From the NCBI RefSeq assembly GCF_001907235.1, contig NZ_MQVS01000006.1, positions 1 through 64,000 on the forward strand: DNA of 64,000 nucleotides, read 5' to 3'. Positions 33,351-43,680 of this stretch are shown here, piece after piece; within the stretch, counting starts at the first letter, position 1, and each line of letters begins with the position of its first letter. The stretch comes from Buchananella hordeovulneris. GTDB taxonomy: Bacteria > Actinomycetota > Actinomycetes > Actinomycetales > Actinomycetaceae. Position numbers and translations under genes: made by a program. The notes beneath the pieces are model-generated. The model did no database searches and was not told the DNA's origin. It worked only from the letters and a program-made list of their open reading frames with translations.

Positions 33351-36300
33351 CTAGCCCAGGGCCGACGCGCCCAGCAGGGCCTTGACGTCGGCCACGAACG
33401 CCGTGGTGCGCTCGACCATGAGGTCTGCCCCCAGTTCGACCAGTGTCTCGCGCCCAGGCTGGGTCACCATGACCCGCACCGGCGAGGAGCCCCGGTGCTG
33501 CTGCAGCAACTCCAGCAGCTTGCCGCTGACCTCCTCGGTGCACCGCCGGGCGGGCAACCGCAGGACCACCGGTCCCCCGGCCCCCACCCCCGTGGTGTCC
33601 AATATCCGCATCTCGTTGGCGTGCAGCGCGATCGTCTCGTCGCGTTCGGACAGACGCCCCCGCACGGAAATGACGAGGTCGTCGGCCAGCATCGTGCGCA
33701 CCGTCTCGAAGGTGCGCGGGAAGAAAAGCACCTCGATCGTGCCGGTGAGGTCTTCGAGCGTCACCAGCGCCCACTGGCTGCCCTTCTTGTTGGTTTTCAC
33801 CTGCATACCGGTCACCAAACCGGCCACGGTCACTACCTGGCCGTTAACGGACTGGCTGGTGCCGGTCTGCTCGGTGCCGTCGTCGGGGGCGGCGGGCTCC
33901 AGTTCCCCGATCTCGACGGTGGCGTGGGCCTTGATGAGGCTTTCTAGCCCGTGCAACGGGTGGTCCGAGACGTACAGTCCCAGCATCTCCCGCTCGAACT
34001 TCAGTTTCTCGCTCTTGTCCCACTCCGGCAATTCCGGGACCTGGGCCGCAAAGGTCAGGCCCACCTCTTCTTCCCCGCCCAGGTCCCCGAAAAGGTCGAA
34101 TTGGCCCATCGCCTCGTTCCGCTTGACGGCGATTACCTCGTCGATAAAGTCCTCGTGGCAGGCTGTCAGGGCGCGGCGCGGGTAGCCCATGTCGTCAAAG
34201 GCTCCGGCCTTAATGAGGGAGGAAATGGCGCGCTTGGTGCACACCACCGCCGGAACCTTCGACAGGAAGTCGGCGAAAGACGTGAACTTTCCCTTGGTCT
34301 GGCGCGTCTCGATGATGGCGTCGACAACGTTGGCGCCCACGTTACGCACCGCGGTCAGCCCGAAGCGGATATCGTTGCCGACGGCCGCAAAGTCGGGCAG
34401 CGAGTGGTTGACGTCGGGCGGCAGCACGGTGATGCCCATGCGGTGGCATTCGGACAGGTAGACGGCCAGGCGGTCCTTGTTGTCCTTGGTCGAGGTCAGC
34501 AGCGCCGCCATATATTCGGCCGGGTAGTGGGCCTTCATGTAGGCCGTCCAATAGGTCACTAGGCCGTAGGCGGCCGAGTGGGCCTTGTTGAAGGCGTAGG
34601 CCGAGAACGGAACCAGCACCTCCCACAGGGTGTTGATGGATTCCTCGGAAAAACCGTTGTCCAGCATGCCCTGCTTGAAGTAGACGAACTGCTCGTCGAT
34701 GGCTTCGCGTTTCTTCTTCCCCATCGCCTTGCGCAGCACATCGGCTTGCCCCATGGTGAAGCCCGCCAGCTTCCGGGCGATCTCCATGACCTGTTCCTGA
34801 TAGACGATCAGGCCGTAGGTTTCCTCCAGCAGGGGGCCCAGTGCCGTGGCGAGCTCGGGGTGAATCTGCTCGATCTTCTGCCGCCCGTTCTTGCGCAGCG
34901 CGTAGTTGGTGTGGGTGTTGGTGCCCATCGGCCCGGGCCGGTAGAGGGCGCCGAGGGCCGAGATGTCCGCGAAGTTGTCGGGTTTGAGAATCTTCAGCAG
35001 CGACCGCATGCCGGAGGAGTCGAGCTGGAACAGGCCGAGCGACTCCCCGCGCGCCAGCAGCGCGTAGGTCTCCGGGTCGTCCAAGCCGAGGCTGTCGATG
35101 TCGGGGCGCGGTTTGCCGTTGCGCTCACAGTTATCCAGCGCATCCGACAACACCGTGAGGTTGCGCAGCCCCAAAAAGTCCATCTTCAGCAACCCCAGTT
35201 CCTCGCACTGGGGGTAGTCGAACTGCGTGATGACGGCCCCGTCGGAGGGCCGCATCATTAGCGGCACCACCTCGACCAGGGGCACCGACGACATGATGAC
35301 GGCACAGGCGTGCACGCCCCACTGCCGGGTCATGCCCTCCAGTCCTTTGGCCAGCTCGACGATAGGTTGCATCGACGGGTTTTCGTCCAGGAACGAACGG
35401 AACTCCGAGGCCTCGGCGTACCGTTCGTGGCCGGTGTCGAAGATGCCAGTGAGGGGGATGTCCTTGCCCTGCACCGCCGGGGGCATCTTTTTCGTCAACT
35501 GATCGCCCACCGAGTAGGGGAAGCCCAGCACCCGGGCGGAGTCCTTCAAGGCCTGCTTGGTTTTGATCACGCCGTAGGTCACCACCTGGGCCACGTGGTC
35601 GTGGCCGTAGCGACTCTTCACGTACTCGATGACTTCCTCGCGCCGTCGTTCGTCGAAGTCGATGTCGAAGTCGGGCATCGAGATACGTTCGGGGTTCAAG
35701 AAACGTTCAAAGATCAGGCCGTGCTCCAGGGGGTTGAGTTCGGTGATCCCCATGGCGTAGGCCACCATCGACCCGGCCCCGGAGCCACGCCCCGGCCCCA
35801 CCCGGATGCCTTGGCGCTTGGCCCACTGAATGTAGTCGGCCACCACCAAGAAGTAGCCGGGGAACCCCATCGAGGTGATGACCCCCACCTCGTACTCGGC
35901 CTGCTTGGCGCACTCGGCCGGGATGCCCTGCGGGAAGCGTTGGGCCATGCCCCGCTCGACTTCCTTCACGAACCAGGAGTGCTCGTCCTCCCCCGGCGGC
36001 ACCGGGAACTGCGGCATGTAGGAAGCACCTTCGCGCGTGGTCTTGAACTCCACCTCGCACATCTCCGCCACCAGCAGCGTGTTGTCGCAGGCCTCCGGCA
36101 GCTCCGCCCAAGTCCGGCGCATGTCGGCGCTGCTGCGCAGGTAGTAGTCGGAGCCGTCGAACTTAAAGCGATCCGGGTCCGAGAGGGTGGAGCCGGAGTT
36201 GATGCACAGCATGGCGTCCTGAATGTCCCGCTCGTCGCTCGTGACGTAGTGCGAATCGTTGGTTGCCAACAGGGGGGCGTCGAGGTGGCGGGCCAACCGC

Positions 36301-36929
36301 AGCAAGTCGCGCTGCACCCGCCGCTCGATGGACAACCCGTGGTCCATCAACTCCACGAAAAAGTTCTCTTTGCCGAAGATGTCCTGCAACTCGGCGGCCG
36401 CCCGCACCGCCTCGTCCCAGTGCCCCAGGCGCAGGCGGGTCTGCACCTCCCCCGACGGGCAGCCAGTGGTTCCGATCAGGCCCCGGCCGTGCCGCTGCAA
36501 CAGGTCGCGATCGATGCGCGGGTGCTTGCCCAGTTGCCCCTCCAAAGAGGCCGAGGTGCCCATGCGGAACAGGTTGTGCATGCCCTCGGTGGTGCGCGAC
36601 AGCAACGTGATGTGCGTGTAGGAGCCGCGGGCCGAGACGTCGTCCCCGGCCTGCTGTTGTTCTTTGGTACCCCACAGCACGCGGGACTTATCGAATCGCG
36701 AGGTGCCGGGGGTCATGTAGGCCTCCAGCCCAATAATCGGCTTGATGCCCGCCTTTTTTGCTGCCCGGTAGAACTCGTACGCGCCGAAGAGGAACCCGTG
36801 GTCGGTGATCGCCAGCGCCCCCTGCCCGAGCCGGGCGGCCTCGGCTACCGCGCGATTTATCTTTGCCGCCCCGTCGAGCATCGAGTAGTCGGTGTGAACG
36901 TGCAGGTGAACGAAATCAGAGGCAGCCAT
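33351..36929 (-). CDS. dnaE: DNA polymerase III alpha subunit
   Basis: This is the main replicative polymerase, type DnaE1. The 1192-residue protein has the N-terminal PHP domain (HLHVHTDYSMLDGAAKI, ALAITDHGFLFGAYEF), the polymerase core with catalytic aspartates in MPDFDIDFDERRR and the FNKAHSAAYGLVTYWTAYMKA segment, then a helix-hairpin-helix region and a C-terminal OB fold (VTVAGLVTGMQVKTNKKG). The PHP metal residues look intact, consistent with built-in 3'-5' proofreading as in other actinobacteria. It follows the GNAT gene by 11 bp. Confidence 0.97.
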   Translation of the reverse strand: MAASDFVHLHVHTDYSMLDGAAKINRAVAEAARLGQGALAITDHGFLFGAYEFYRAAKKAGIKPIIGLEAYMTPGTSRFDKSRVLWGTKEQQQAGDDVSARGSYTHITLLSRTTEGMHNLFRMGTSASLEGQLGKHPRIDRDLLQRHGRGLIGTTGCPSGEVQTRLRLGHWDEAVRAAAELQDIFGKENFFVELMDHGLSIERRVQRDLLRLARHLDAPLLATNDSHYVTSDERDIQDAMLCINSGSTLSDPDRFKFDGSDYYLRSSADMRRTWAELPEACDNTLLVAEMCEVEFKTTREGASYMPQFPVPPGEDEHSWFVKEVERGMAQRFPQGIPAECAKQAEYEVGVITSMGFPGYFLVVADYIQWAKRQGIRVGPGRGSGAGSMVAYAMGITELNPLEHGLIFERFLNPERISMPDFDIDFDERRREEVIEYVKSRYGHDHVAQVVTYGVIKTKQALKDSARVLGFPYSVGDQLTKKMPPAVQGKDIPLTGIFDTGHERYAEASEFRSFLDENPSMQPIVELAKGLEGMTRQWGVHACAVIMSSVPLVEVVPLMMRPSDGAVITQFDYPQCEELGLLKMDFLGLRNLTVLSDALDNCERNGKPRPDIDSLGLDDPETYALLARGESLGLFQLDSSGMRSLLKILKPDNFADISALGALYRPGPMGTNTHTNYALRKNGRQKIEQIHPELATALGPLLEETYGLIVYQEQVMEIARKLAGFTMGQADVLRKAMGKKKREAIDEQFVYFKQGMLDNGFSEESINTLWEVLVPFSAYAFNKAHSAAYGLVTYWTAYMKAHYPAEYMAALLTSTKDNKDRLAVYLSECHRMGITVLPPDVNHSLPDFAAVGNDIRFGLTAVRNVGANVVDAIIETRQTKGKFTSFADFLSKVPAVVCTKRAISSLIKAGAFDDMGYPRRALTACHEDFIDEVIAVKRNEAMGQFDLFGDLGGEEEVGLTFAAQVPELPEWDKSEKLKFEREMLGLYVSDHPLHGLESLIKAHATVEIGELEPAAPDDGTEQTGTSQSVNGQVVTVAGLVTGMQVKTNKKGSQWALVTLEDLTGTIEVLFFPRTFETVRTMLADDLVISVRGRLSERDETIALHANEMRILDTTGVGAGGPVVLRLPARRCTEEVSGKLLELLQQHRGSSPVRVMVTQPGRETLVELGADLMVERTTAFVADVKALLGASALG

Positions 36930-36940
36930 AGCGCCTCAGT

Positions 36941-37486
36941 CTACGGGGTCGCCAGCCGCACCACGCGAGCCATATCGCAGTGCCAGATGCCCGCATCCAG
37001 GTACGACTCTCCCGCCAAGCGCTCGTAACCGCACCGCTCGTAGAATCCCACCGCCTGCTCCTGCGCCGATAACTCGACCACCAACAGCCCCGCGGTCTGG
37101 GTAGCCCAGCGGCGCGCCGCCGCCTGCTCCAGCCCCGCCACTAGCGCCGCCCCCAGTCCGGTGCCCCGCTGGTCGGCGACCACGGCCAGGCGCCCCAGGT
37201 GCACCACGGGTGGGACAGGATCTACTCCCGTGGCCCGGGCCAGGGCCACGGAGTGCGGATGGTCGGGGTGCGGTGGCACGCCGCGCACGCCCGGACCGAG
37301 CACCCGGCCCGTCCCGACCGCTCGGCCGTCAGCGCGGGCCACCAGGTGCAGCACGTCCGGGTGGGTGTCGGCGGCGTCTATCTCCTCGTCGACCGGCACC
37401 TTTTGTTCCTCCACGAAAACCGCCATCCGCACCGCCCAGGCTTCCTCCAGGCCCGCGCGGTCCGTCACTAGGGTCAGTTCGATCAT
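36941..37486 (-). CDS. GNAT-family N-acetyltransferase
   Basis: The 181-residue protein shows the N-terminal block [18 protein letters not shown] common to ElaA-like GNAT enzymes, [17 protein letters not shown], and the acetyl-CoA loop in [19 protein letters not shown], followed by [10 protein letters not shown]. The substrate is unknown. The ATG overlaps the rluD stop (ATGA), which rules out longer starts. The gene couples rluD to dnaE. Confidence 0.88.
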   Translation of the reverse strand: MIELTLVTDRAGLEEAWAVRMAVFVEEQKVPVDEEIDAADTHPDVLHLVARADGRAVGTGRVLGPGVRGVPPHPDHPHSVALARATGVDPVPPVVHLGRLAVVADQRGTGLGAALVAGLEQAAARRWATQTAGLLVVELSAQEQAVGFYERCGYERLAGESYLDAGIWHCDMARVVRLATP

Positions 37487-38400
37487 TGGCGCATCAACTC
37501 CAGGGCGTGGACGAGGTCCGGTGGATAGGCAGAGGAGAACTCGACGTAGGTACCGGTGCGTGGGTGAGTGAAGCCTAGCTGCACCGCGTGCAGCCACTGC
37601 CGCTCCAGTCCCAGCCGCGCTGCCAGCGTCGGGTCGGCCCCGTACATGGGATCCCCGACGCACGGGTGCCCCACCGCCGCCATGTGCACGCGGATCTGGT
37701 GGGTGCGACCGGTCTCCAGATGCACCTCCGCCAGGCAGGCGTGCGGCATGGCCTCCAACGTCTCGTAGTGGGTGACCGAGTGCCGTCCCCCCTCGATGAC
37801 GGCCATCTTGAAGTCGCGGCTGGGGTGGCGCCCGATCGGGGCCTCAATGGTGCCGACCGAGGGATCAAGCCTGCCCTGCACCAGGGTGTGGTACACCTTG
37901 TCGACCGTCCGGTTGCGAAAGGCCCGCTTGAGTACGGTGTAGGCCAGCTCGCTTTTGGCCACCACCATCAGGCCGGTGGTGCCGACATCCAGCCGCTGGA
38001 CAATCCCCTGCCGCTCCGGCACGCCCGACGTGGAGATCCGGTAGCCGGCCGCGGTCAGCGCCCCGAGGACGGTCGGTCCCTCCCATCCCACCGAGGCGTG
38101 CGCGGCCACCCCCACCGGCTTATCGACGACGACAATGTCGGCGTCGTCGTGGATCACCTGCAGGCCGGCCACCGGGGTGGGGGCGATGGCTGGCGGGCGG
38201 GGGTCCGGCACCTGGACATCGATCCACGGCACCGCAGGCAGCGGATCGGCTTTGCCGAGCACCCGACCGGCGGCCTGCACTCCCCCAGCCTCCGCGATCT
38301 CGGCCACGCGGGAACGCGAGAGCCCGAGCAGCCGGGCCAACGCGGCATCTACGCGCATCCCCACCAAGGCATCGGGCACCGGAAAAGACCGCTCGCTCAC
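37483..38400 (-). CDS. rluD: RluD-family 23S rRNA pseudouridine synthase
   Basis: The 305-residue enzyme has an N-terminal S4 domain (about 14-75), the catalytic block [18 protein letters not shown] with the invariant Asp in R-L-D, and [16 protein letters not shown]. RluD modifies uridines of helix 69 of 23S rRNA; the precise sites cannot be read here. The GTG start overlaps the lspA stop as GTGA and yields the conserved N-terminus; the in-frame extension upstream lies wholly inside lspA. Confidence 0.93.
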   Translation of the reverse strand: MSERSFPVPDALVGMRVDAALARLLGLSRSRVAEIAEAGGVQAAGRVLGKADPLPAVPWIDVQVPDPRPPAIAPTPVAGLQVIHDDADIVVVDKPVGVAAHASVGWEGPTVLGALTAAGYRISTSGVPERQGIVQRLDVGTTGLMVVAKSELAYTVLKRAFRNRTVDKVYHTLVQGRLDPSVGTIEAPIGRHPSRDFKMAVIEGGRHSVTHYETLEAMPHACLAEVHLETGRTHQIRVHMAAVGHPCVGDPMYGADPTLAARLGLERQWLHAVQLGFTHPRTGTYVEFSSAYPPDLVHALELMRQ

Positions 38401-39002
38401 GGCGTGGCCTCCTCCTGCCCGCCCACTGCGTCTGGCAGCTGAGCGCCGTCGTCTTCCTGCGCCGCCTGGGCTGCATCCGGCGCAGCGGACATGGTCGGTG
38501 CCTCGGTTTTCTGCGGCCCGGTAGGTTCGATGTTGGCCAGCGCCAGGGCCGCCAGGCCAACGGCCGCCAGCACTAAGGCGATATCCGCCACGTTGCCGAT
38601 AAACCAGTCTCCGTACCGGATGAAATCGACCACGTGACCGCGCAGCGGGCCGGGGGGGCGCACCAATCTGTCGGTCAGGTTGCCCAGGGTGCCACCCAAA
38701 AACAGCCCCAGCACCACCGCCCATGCGCGCGACCGCAGGCGTGGGGCCAACCGCACGATGTAGAGGCTGACCACGATCGCCACCACTGCGAAGACCCACG
38801 TCAGGCCCGTCGCGAAAGAGAAGGCGGCTCCCGGGTTGAAGTGCAATTCTAGGCCGAGCCAACCGCTGCCCAGCAGGTCGATGCTTTTGTCGGCCCGCAG
38901 GGCGCGCACCGCCCACCATTTGCTGGCCTGGTCGGCGAGGTAGACACCGAGGGCCGCCAACCCCAGCAGTGTCACGCAGTGGCGTGGTCGTGTGGCGTGC
39001 AT
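38397..39002 (-). CDS. lspA: Signal peptidase II (prolipoprotein)
   Basis: LspA removes signal peptides from diacylated prolipoproteins. The 201-residue protein has four membrane helices, the catalytic aspartates in [11 protein letters not shown] and [11 protein letters not shown], and the family [11 protein letters not shown] 45-residue acidic, Ala-rich C-terminal tail extends past the usual family end. The lipoprotein with lipobox LLGAC encoded at 26-28 kb would be a substrate. Confidence 0.95.
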   Translation of the reverse strand: MHATRPRHCVTLLGLAALGVYLADQASKWWAVRALRADKSIDLLGSGWLGLELHFNPGAAFSFATGLTWVFAVVAIVVSLYIVRLAPRLRSRAWAVVLGLFLGGTLGNLTDRLVRPPGPLRGHVVDFIRYGDWFIGNVADIALVLAAVGLAALALANIEPTGPQKTEAPTMSAAPDAAQAAQEDDGAQLPDAVGGQEEATP

Positions 39003-39025
39003 TAGCGCTTTCTCCTCACACGCGC

Positions 39026-39055
39026 AGGGCGGCGACGAATCTCCGTCACCGCCCT
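39026..39055 (-). terminator. Hairpin between divIVA and lspA
   Basis: AGGGCGGCGACG and CGTCACCGCCCT form a 12-position stem with one mismatch and a six-base loop, 22 bases after the divIVA stop. There is no T-run, so termination may be partial. Confidence 0.5.
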
Positions 39056-39077
39056 AGGCGTGAAATTATCTTGTCGG

Positions 39078-39686
39078 CTAGCCGAGAGTCGGGCGGTCCA
39101 GGTTGCCGTCGTTGACGTGCGCGACCAGGCCCTCCAGGTAGGTCTTCAGCGACGAACGGTAGTCCCGCTCGAATTCGCGCAGCTCGTCGATCTTGCGCTC
39201 CAGCAGCGACCGCTCCTGCTCCAGCTTGGCCAGCGTGCGGGAGTGCTGTTCCTCGGCCTCGCGGATAATGCGCTGGCCTTCCACGTGCGCTTCGGCCACC
39301 AGCCGGTCGCCTTCCTTGCGGCCGTTGGCGACGTACTCGTCGTGGAGCCGCTGGGCGAGCCGCAGCATGGAGGTGGCCCCCTCCGGGTCCGCCTCGGAAG
39401 TGGCGCCAAACGCGGAAACGTCGGGAGTGGTGTCCTTCACGGACGACACCTCGGGCACCACGACAGGTTCGGAGACGTGGATCTCGCCTCCCTGGGACAG
39501 TTCCGCGATGCGCCGCTCAGCCGCAGCAAGCTTCTCGCGCAGTTCGTCGTTTTCAGCCGTTACAACACGCAGGGTCTCCGCAACCTCGTCGAGAAAGTCA
39601 TCGACCTCGTCCTGGTCGTAGCCCTCGCGGAACTTAGTCGGCTGAAACCGCTTGTGCAGCACGTCCTCTGTGGTCAGCAGCGCCAT
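39078..39686 (-). CDS. divIVA: DivIVA/Wag31 polar growth and septum protein
   Basis: Wag31 marks cell poles and septa in actinobacteria and recruits the growth machinery. The 202-residue protein begins MALLTTEDVLHKRFQPTKF, the DivIVA membrane-binding N-terminus, continues with the YDQDEVDDFLDEVAETL coiled coil, an acidic linker (about 70-105) and a second long coiled coil to the end. ATG is chosen over an adjacent TTG, behind GAGGTGA. It lies at the end of the dcw cluster before lspA. Confidence 0.96.
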   Translation of the reverse strand: MALLTTEDVLHKRFQPTKFREGYDQDEVDDFLDEVAETLRVVTAENDELREKLAAAERRIAELSQGGEIHVSEPVVVPEVSSVKDTTPDVSAFGATSEADPEGATSMLRLAQRLHDEYVANGRKEGDRLVAEAHVEGQRIIREAEEQHSRTLAKLEQERSLLERKIDELREFERDYRSSLKTYLEGLVAHVNDGNLDRPTLG

Positions 39687-39832
39687 CAAGTCACCTCGAA
39701 ATTTCAGTTGATGAGTTTCGTGGGCATTGCTGCCCGTTCCTCAACCGTAACCGATCGATGGGCCCCGCACCTAGGTTTCAGCGCCCCAAGCGAGCTAAGC
39801 CACAATTTGGTCACGATTGATTCGTTCAGTTT

Positions 39833-40120
39833 TCAGGCCAGCGCCCGCAACACGTTCGCCAACAGCGACAAGCCAAAGAACAGGGCGATAAAACCGAGGT
39901 CGAGGGCCACCGGCCCCAGGCGCACAGGCGGGATCAGGCGGTTGACCAGGCGCACCGGCCGGTCGGTCAGTAGGTAGACCAGGTTGGCCGCCACCAGCAA
40001 CAAACCGCGCGGGGCGAAGCGGGGGTTGGCAAAGGCGATCCAGTCGAGCACAACCCGCCCCAGCAAGACAAACAGGTACAACGAAATGAGGACGGCACCA
40101 GCCGACGCAAGCCAGGACAA
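39833..40120 (-). CDS. YggT-family membrane protein
   Basis: The 95-residue protein has two membrane helices separated by a loop, with YLFVLLGRVVLDWIAF and LTDRPVRLVNRLIPPVRLGPVALDLG, both typical of YggT. The function is uncertain, though the gene is almost always found between sepF and divIVA, as here, which points to envelope growth or division. Four bases separate it from sepF. Confidence 0.93.
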   Translation of the reverse strand: MSWLASAGAVLISLYLFVLLGRVVLDWIAFANPRFAPRGLLLVAANLVYLLTDRPVRLVNRLIPPVRLGPVALDLGFIALFFGLSLLANVLRALA

Positions 40121-40124
40121 TTAG

Positions 40125-40529
40125 CTACTTCCTACCTAGCGCACCCTCGACGGACACGTGCGGCGGCGCAATCAGATAGACCAGGTCTGTGATCTTTATA
40201 ACCCGCCCGTTGACCCCGGCTGCTAGCCCGAACGCAAAGTCCGTCAATCGCTGCACCATCTGGTCCGAGGCGAACGACAGGTTCAGGATGACCGCGCTGC
40301 CCTCCCGCACGGGCTGGCAGATGGGCTGCAGCTCAGAGTCGACGAACTCCCGGGGAGAGACGGTGTGGATCCGCTGCGAGTCGTTTTGCAGTTCCGGATG
40401 CAGGGGCGCCACCTCGGCGAAGGGCTCTTCCTCGTAGTCGTCGTCATAGACCATGTCCACCTGGGAGTCTTCGTAGTCGTACTCCGCCGGGCTGGTAAAC
40501 AGCCCCTTTACCTTTTGCAGGCGAGACAT
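40125..40529 (-). CDS. sepF: Cell division protein SepF
   Basis: SepF anchors FtsZ to the membrane in bacteria lacking FtsA, as here. The 134-residue protein has an N-terminal amphipathic helix (MSRLQKVKGLF), an acidic linker and the C-terminal SepF domain (about 50-130) with REGSAVILNLSFASDQMVQRLTDFAFG trimmed to the usual fold. The ATG is chosen for GAGGAG seven bases upstream. It lies between pgeF and yggT. Confidence 0.95.
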   Translation of the reverse strand: MSRLQKVKGLFTSPAEYDYEDSQVDMVYDDDYEEEPFAEVAPLHPELQNDSQRIHTVSPREFVDSELQPICQPVREGSAVILNLSFASDQMVQRLTDFAFGLAAGVNGRVIKITDLVYLIAPPHVSVEGALGRK

Positions 40530-40603
40530 TTCGACACTCCTCGGATCGGGCACGATTGAATGCCTTCACGTTATCGGGATTGGCAGGCCGACGGGGCCAT
40601 TTG

Positions 40604-41347
40604 TCAACCGGCGTGTTGCACAACCGTGACCAAAGCCTGGCGGCCGGTGCGGCTGGCCCGCCGGTAGGAGTAAAGCTCCTCATCTTCGCGGGTACAGCGC
40701 GGATCGCAGTAGGCCACCGCTACTCCCAAGCGATCCAGCTCGCTCACCACCCCGGCCCGCAGATCCAACGCCGGGGTGCCGCGGCGGCTGGTGCAGGCCA
40801 AGGAGGGCAGCTGCGCGACCGCGGCCGCCGCCATGTCGCCCGGCACCTCGTAGCAGGAACCGCAAATGGCGGGGCCCACCACGGCGGTGAGCGCCTGCTC
40901 CGGGCGGCGGCGGCGCGCGGCCCGGATCGTAGCCTCCACTACCCCCGCTAGCAGACCGGCCCGGCCCGCGTGGATAGCGGCCGCCAGGCTGCCGTCGGCG
41001 GCCAGCAGGCCGATGGGCACGCAGTCCGCGACGACGACGGCGGGCGCGAGTTCAGGACCGCACAGCAAGGCATCGGCCCGCGGTGCCGTGGTGGCGCTGC
41101 CGCACGCCACGGTGGCACCATGCACCTGCTGCATCCATGCCAGGTCCTTGCCCGCGAGACGAGCCAGTCGGGCCCGGTTGGCTGCCACTGCCTCCGGGTT
41201 GTCGCCCACATGGTCGCCGAGGTTAGCTCCACCGCCTGTCGGCGCCGCGAAGTCTCCTTGCGACCGCCCACCTGGGCGGGAAGTCAGCAACACGAAGCCG
41301 CCGGGCAGATCGAGGCGAACCGTCCCGGCGGCAATCGTGCGCAGCAT
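40604..41347 (-). CDS. pgeF: PgeF-family multicopper-type peptidoglycan editing factor
   Basis: PgeF (YfiH/laccase-domain) removes wrongly incorporated L-Ser from UDP-MurNAc in Escherichia coli and has purine nucleosidase-like activity elsewhere. The 247-residue protein carries the zinc-site motifs WMQQVHGATVA, VADCVPIGL, HAGRAGLLAGV and GPAICGSCYEV. It starts in the stop of ftsZ (ATGA), tying it to the division operon. Confidence 0.94.
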   Translation of the reverse strand: MLRTIAAGTVRLDLPGGFVLLTSRPGGRSQGDFAAPTGGGANLGDHVGDNPEAVAANRARLARLAGKDLAWMQQVHGATVACGSATTAPRADALLCGPELAPAVVVADCVPIGLLAADGSLAAAIHAGRAGLLAGVVEATIRAARRRRPEQALTAVVGPAICGSCYEVPGDMAAAAVAQLPSLACTSRRGTPALDLRAGVVSELDRLGVAVAYCDPRCTREDEELYSYRRASRTGRQALVTVVQHAG

Positions 41348-42630
41348 CAGTTCCCGGAGAGGAAGTCCGGCACCTGGATGTCGATGGAACGCGGCCGCTG
41401 CTGCACCGGCGGGTAGGGGGCGGGGGCCTCCGTCGGCGGCTGTTCCTCCACCGGCACCTGCGGCACCACTGGCTGCCCCTCATCGCCACTGGAGATGATC
41501 ACAGCGTCGTCCTCGATCCCGATCTCCTCCACCGGCGGGGGCACGATGGGCACCCGGTGCTGCGGGTGCCGCGGCGCAGGCGCCGGGGCGGGAGGCACTT
41601 GTGGCACGGCGTGCGGCGGGATCGGCGCCAAGTGTGGGCGGCTCGGGATCGGCACGACGCTGTCCTCGCGTTCCCGCGCCGGGGAGGTGGGGTCGAAGCC
41701 GGCCGCGATAACCGTGATGCGCAGCTCGTCGCCCAGGGCGTCGTCGGTCACGTGCCCGAAGATGATGTTGGCCTCGGGGTGCGCTGCCTCCTTGACGAGG
41801 TTGGAGGCCTCCTCGATCTCGAACAGTCCGAGGTCGGAACCGCCTTGGAAATACAGCAACACGCCGTGTGCCCCGTCAATGGAGGCCTCCAGCAGCGGCG
41901 AAGAAATTGCGGCCTCAGCTGCGGCCTGCGCGCGTCCCTCCCCGGAAGCCGCCCCAATCCCCATGATGGCGCTGCCCGCGTCCTTCATGACGGAACGCAC
42001 GTCAGCGAAGTCGACGTTGACGTCCCCGGGTGTCGTGATGAGGTCGGTGATGCCCTGCACACCGGACAACAACACCTGGTCGGCAGTCTTGAAGGCCTCG
42101 ACCATCGAGATGGAGCGGTCGGCGATCTCCAACAGGCGGTCATTGGGGATGACGATGAGGGTGTCGACTTCTTCGCGCAGCGCGTCAACACCGGACTCGG
42201 CCTGCTCTGCCCGGCGTCGCCCCTCGAAGCTGAAGGGCCGGGTCACCACCCCGACCGTGAGCGCCCCCAGGGAACGGGCAATGCGCGCCACAACCGGTGC
42301 CCCCCCGGTGCCGGTGCCACCGCCTTCCCCGGCGGTGACGAAAACCATGTCGGCGCCCTTGAGTACCTCTTCGATCTCCTCCGCGTGGTCCTCGGCAGCC
42401 CGCTTCCCGACCGACGGGTCAGCCCCCGCGCCCAGCCCGCGCGTGAGCTCCCGCCCCACTTCCAGCTTGACGTCGGCGTCGCACATCAGCAGCGCCTGGG
42501 CATCGGTGTTGATGGCGATGAACTCCACGCCCTTCAACCCCTGCTCGATCATGCGGTTGACAGCATTGACGCCCCCACCACCGATGCCGACGACCTTGAT
42601 CACTGCCAGGTAGTTCTGTGGTGCCGCCAT
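41347..42630 (-). CDS. ftsZ: Cell division GTPase FtsZ
   Basis: FtsZ forms the cytokinetic ring. The 427-residue protein has the N-terminal [15 protein letters not shown], the tubulin signature [13 protein letters not shown], the T7 loop [11 protein letters not shown] and a long Pro/Val-rich linker (about 320-410), ending in the conserved tail [11 protein letters not shown] that binds SepF/FtsW. The ATG is chosen for GAAGGGA upstream and the conserved start; an upstream in-frame codon lacks both. It has its own likely promoter in the gap behind ftsQ. Confidence 0.97.
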   Translation of the reverse strand: MAAPQNYLAVIKVVGIGGGGVNAVNRMIEQGLKGVEFIAINTDAQALLMCDADVKLEVGRELTRGLGAGADPSVGKRAAEDHAEEIEEVLKGADMVFVTAGEGGGTGTGGAPVVARIARSLGALTVGVVTRPFSFEGRRRAEQAESGVDALREEVDTLIVIPNDRLLEIADRSISMVEAFKTADQVLLSGVQGITDLITTPGDVNVDFADVRSVMKDAGSAIMGIGAASGEGRAQAAAEAAISSPLLEASIDGAHGVLLYFQGGSDLGLFEIEEASNLVKEAAHPEANIIFGHVTDDALGDELRITVIAAGFDPTSPAREREDSVVPIPSRPHLAPIPPHAVPQVPPAPAPAPRHPQHRVPIVPPPVEEIGIEDDAVIISSGDEGQPVVPQVPVEEQPPTEAPAPYPPVQQRPRSIDIQVPDFLSGN

Positions 42631-42765
42631 CGCGGTTTCCCTTCGTTTTGCTTCCGCCAACCTTCAACCTCTAGCTGAGGGTTGATTTTATGCCATTTCC
42701 GACTAGTTGAACGCTACGAAAAGCGTCGGCCACTTTCGAGGCGACACGCCCGTGGCACGCAGGCC
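42631..42765 (-). promoter_or_regulatory. Candidate ftsZ promoter
   Basis: The 135 bp between ftsQ and ftsZ is the longest gap inside the ftsQ-to-rsmH run. On the minus strand TAAAAT at 42690-42685 fits a -10 element well, about 55 bases before the start codon. The -35 match (CGTTCA, 17-bp spacing) is weak. An imperfect TCAACC/GGTTGA stem follows it. Confidence 0.4.
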
Positions 42766-43680
42766 CTATTTTTCGGAAGTGGCGGGGCGATGTGGCGACG
42801 ACACATCGTAGCGCTTAGCGGGGATCGTCAACAGGGTCGCCAACACCTTCGATTTCAGCTCCAACTCGGAAGCGTCTCCCCACACCACTACACGGTCCTC
42901 CGGCAGGAGGAAGACGACGGTATCGGCGCTCTGCGCCTGCACCCGCACCACCTGCTCCCGCAACGACTTATCCAGGCTCGCTAGGGACTTCAGGGCGGCC
43001 TGCAGCGCTGGGCGGGTGCGCACGTCGCTGACCGGGATTTCCACGAGCGGTAACCCCGTCATCTCGCCCTGACTGGGCCCCAACACGACGCCCTCGCTAT
43101 CCACCAGTTGCGGGCCCTGCTCCGTCTGGGCTATCGCCACCGGTGTGCGCATCACCACCTGCACCTGCACGCTGTTGGGCCAAGAGGTGGAGACTTCCGC
43201 CTGCCGCACCAGGGTCACCTGCTCGATGGCCCCCTTCACCTCTTCCTTATCCAAAGTCAGCAACGGCCGCCCCACGAATTGATGTAAAACCGGCCCCAAG
43301 GGTGGCAGCTCCTCCCCCGCAGGCTCCACCGCGAACTCGAAAGAGCTGATTTGCACTTTGAATAGCGGGAGTGTCAACAGCAAAGTGGGAATCGCCACGG
43401 CCAACGCCGCCACCAGGCTGCAGGTGATCACCACGGAGCGTCGCCGCCGCACGCGCGCTTCCTCGCGTTCCGCTATGCGGGCCGTGAGATCCTCGGGGGA
43501 GGACATGATGTCCTCCCACTGGCCCGACGGGGCCAGCCGATGCCCGTAGGCGGGCGTGAACAGGGCCTCAGTCTCATGTTCCAGCCCCACCTCCACGGGC
43601 GGCGGAGGCAGGCTTTCCTGCTCGCCGGACACCGGCCCCCGGTCTGCGGGCCGCCGCCCCGGCACGTTGGGTCTTTTCAT
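42766..43680 (-). CDS. ftsQ: Cell division protein FtsQ
   Basis: FtsQ links the divisome to septal wall synthesis. The 304-residue protein has a 95-residue cytoplasmic region, one membrane helix (VVITCSLVAALAVAIPTLLL), a POTRA domain and the FtsQ/DivIB domain (VEIPVSDVRTRPALQ, DRVVVWGDASELELKSKVL). It starts within the stop of the murG-murC fusion (ATGA). Confidence 0.93.
   Translation of the reverse strand: MKRPNVPGRRPADRGPVSGEQESLPPPPVEVGLEHETEALFTPAYGHRLAPSGQWEDIMSSPEDLTARIAEREEARVRRRRSVVITCSLVAALAVAIPTLLLTLPLFKVQISSFEFAVEPAGEELPPLGPVLHQFVGRPLLTLDKEEVKGAIEQVTLVRQAEVSTSWPNSVQVQVVMRTPVAIAQTEQGPQLVDSEGVVLGPSQGEMTGLPLVEIPVSDVRTRPALQAALKSLASLDKSLREQVVRVQAQSADTVVFLLPEDRVVVWGDASELELKSKVLATLLTIPAKRYDVSSPHRPATSEK

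Noticed and set aside
35310-37028. Long plus-strand open frame opposite dnaE
   Set aside because: Antisense shadow of the high-GC dnaE frame; no domain pattern and His/Arg/Pro-skewed composition. Similar shadows occur opposite recG, murG-murC and cydA.
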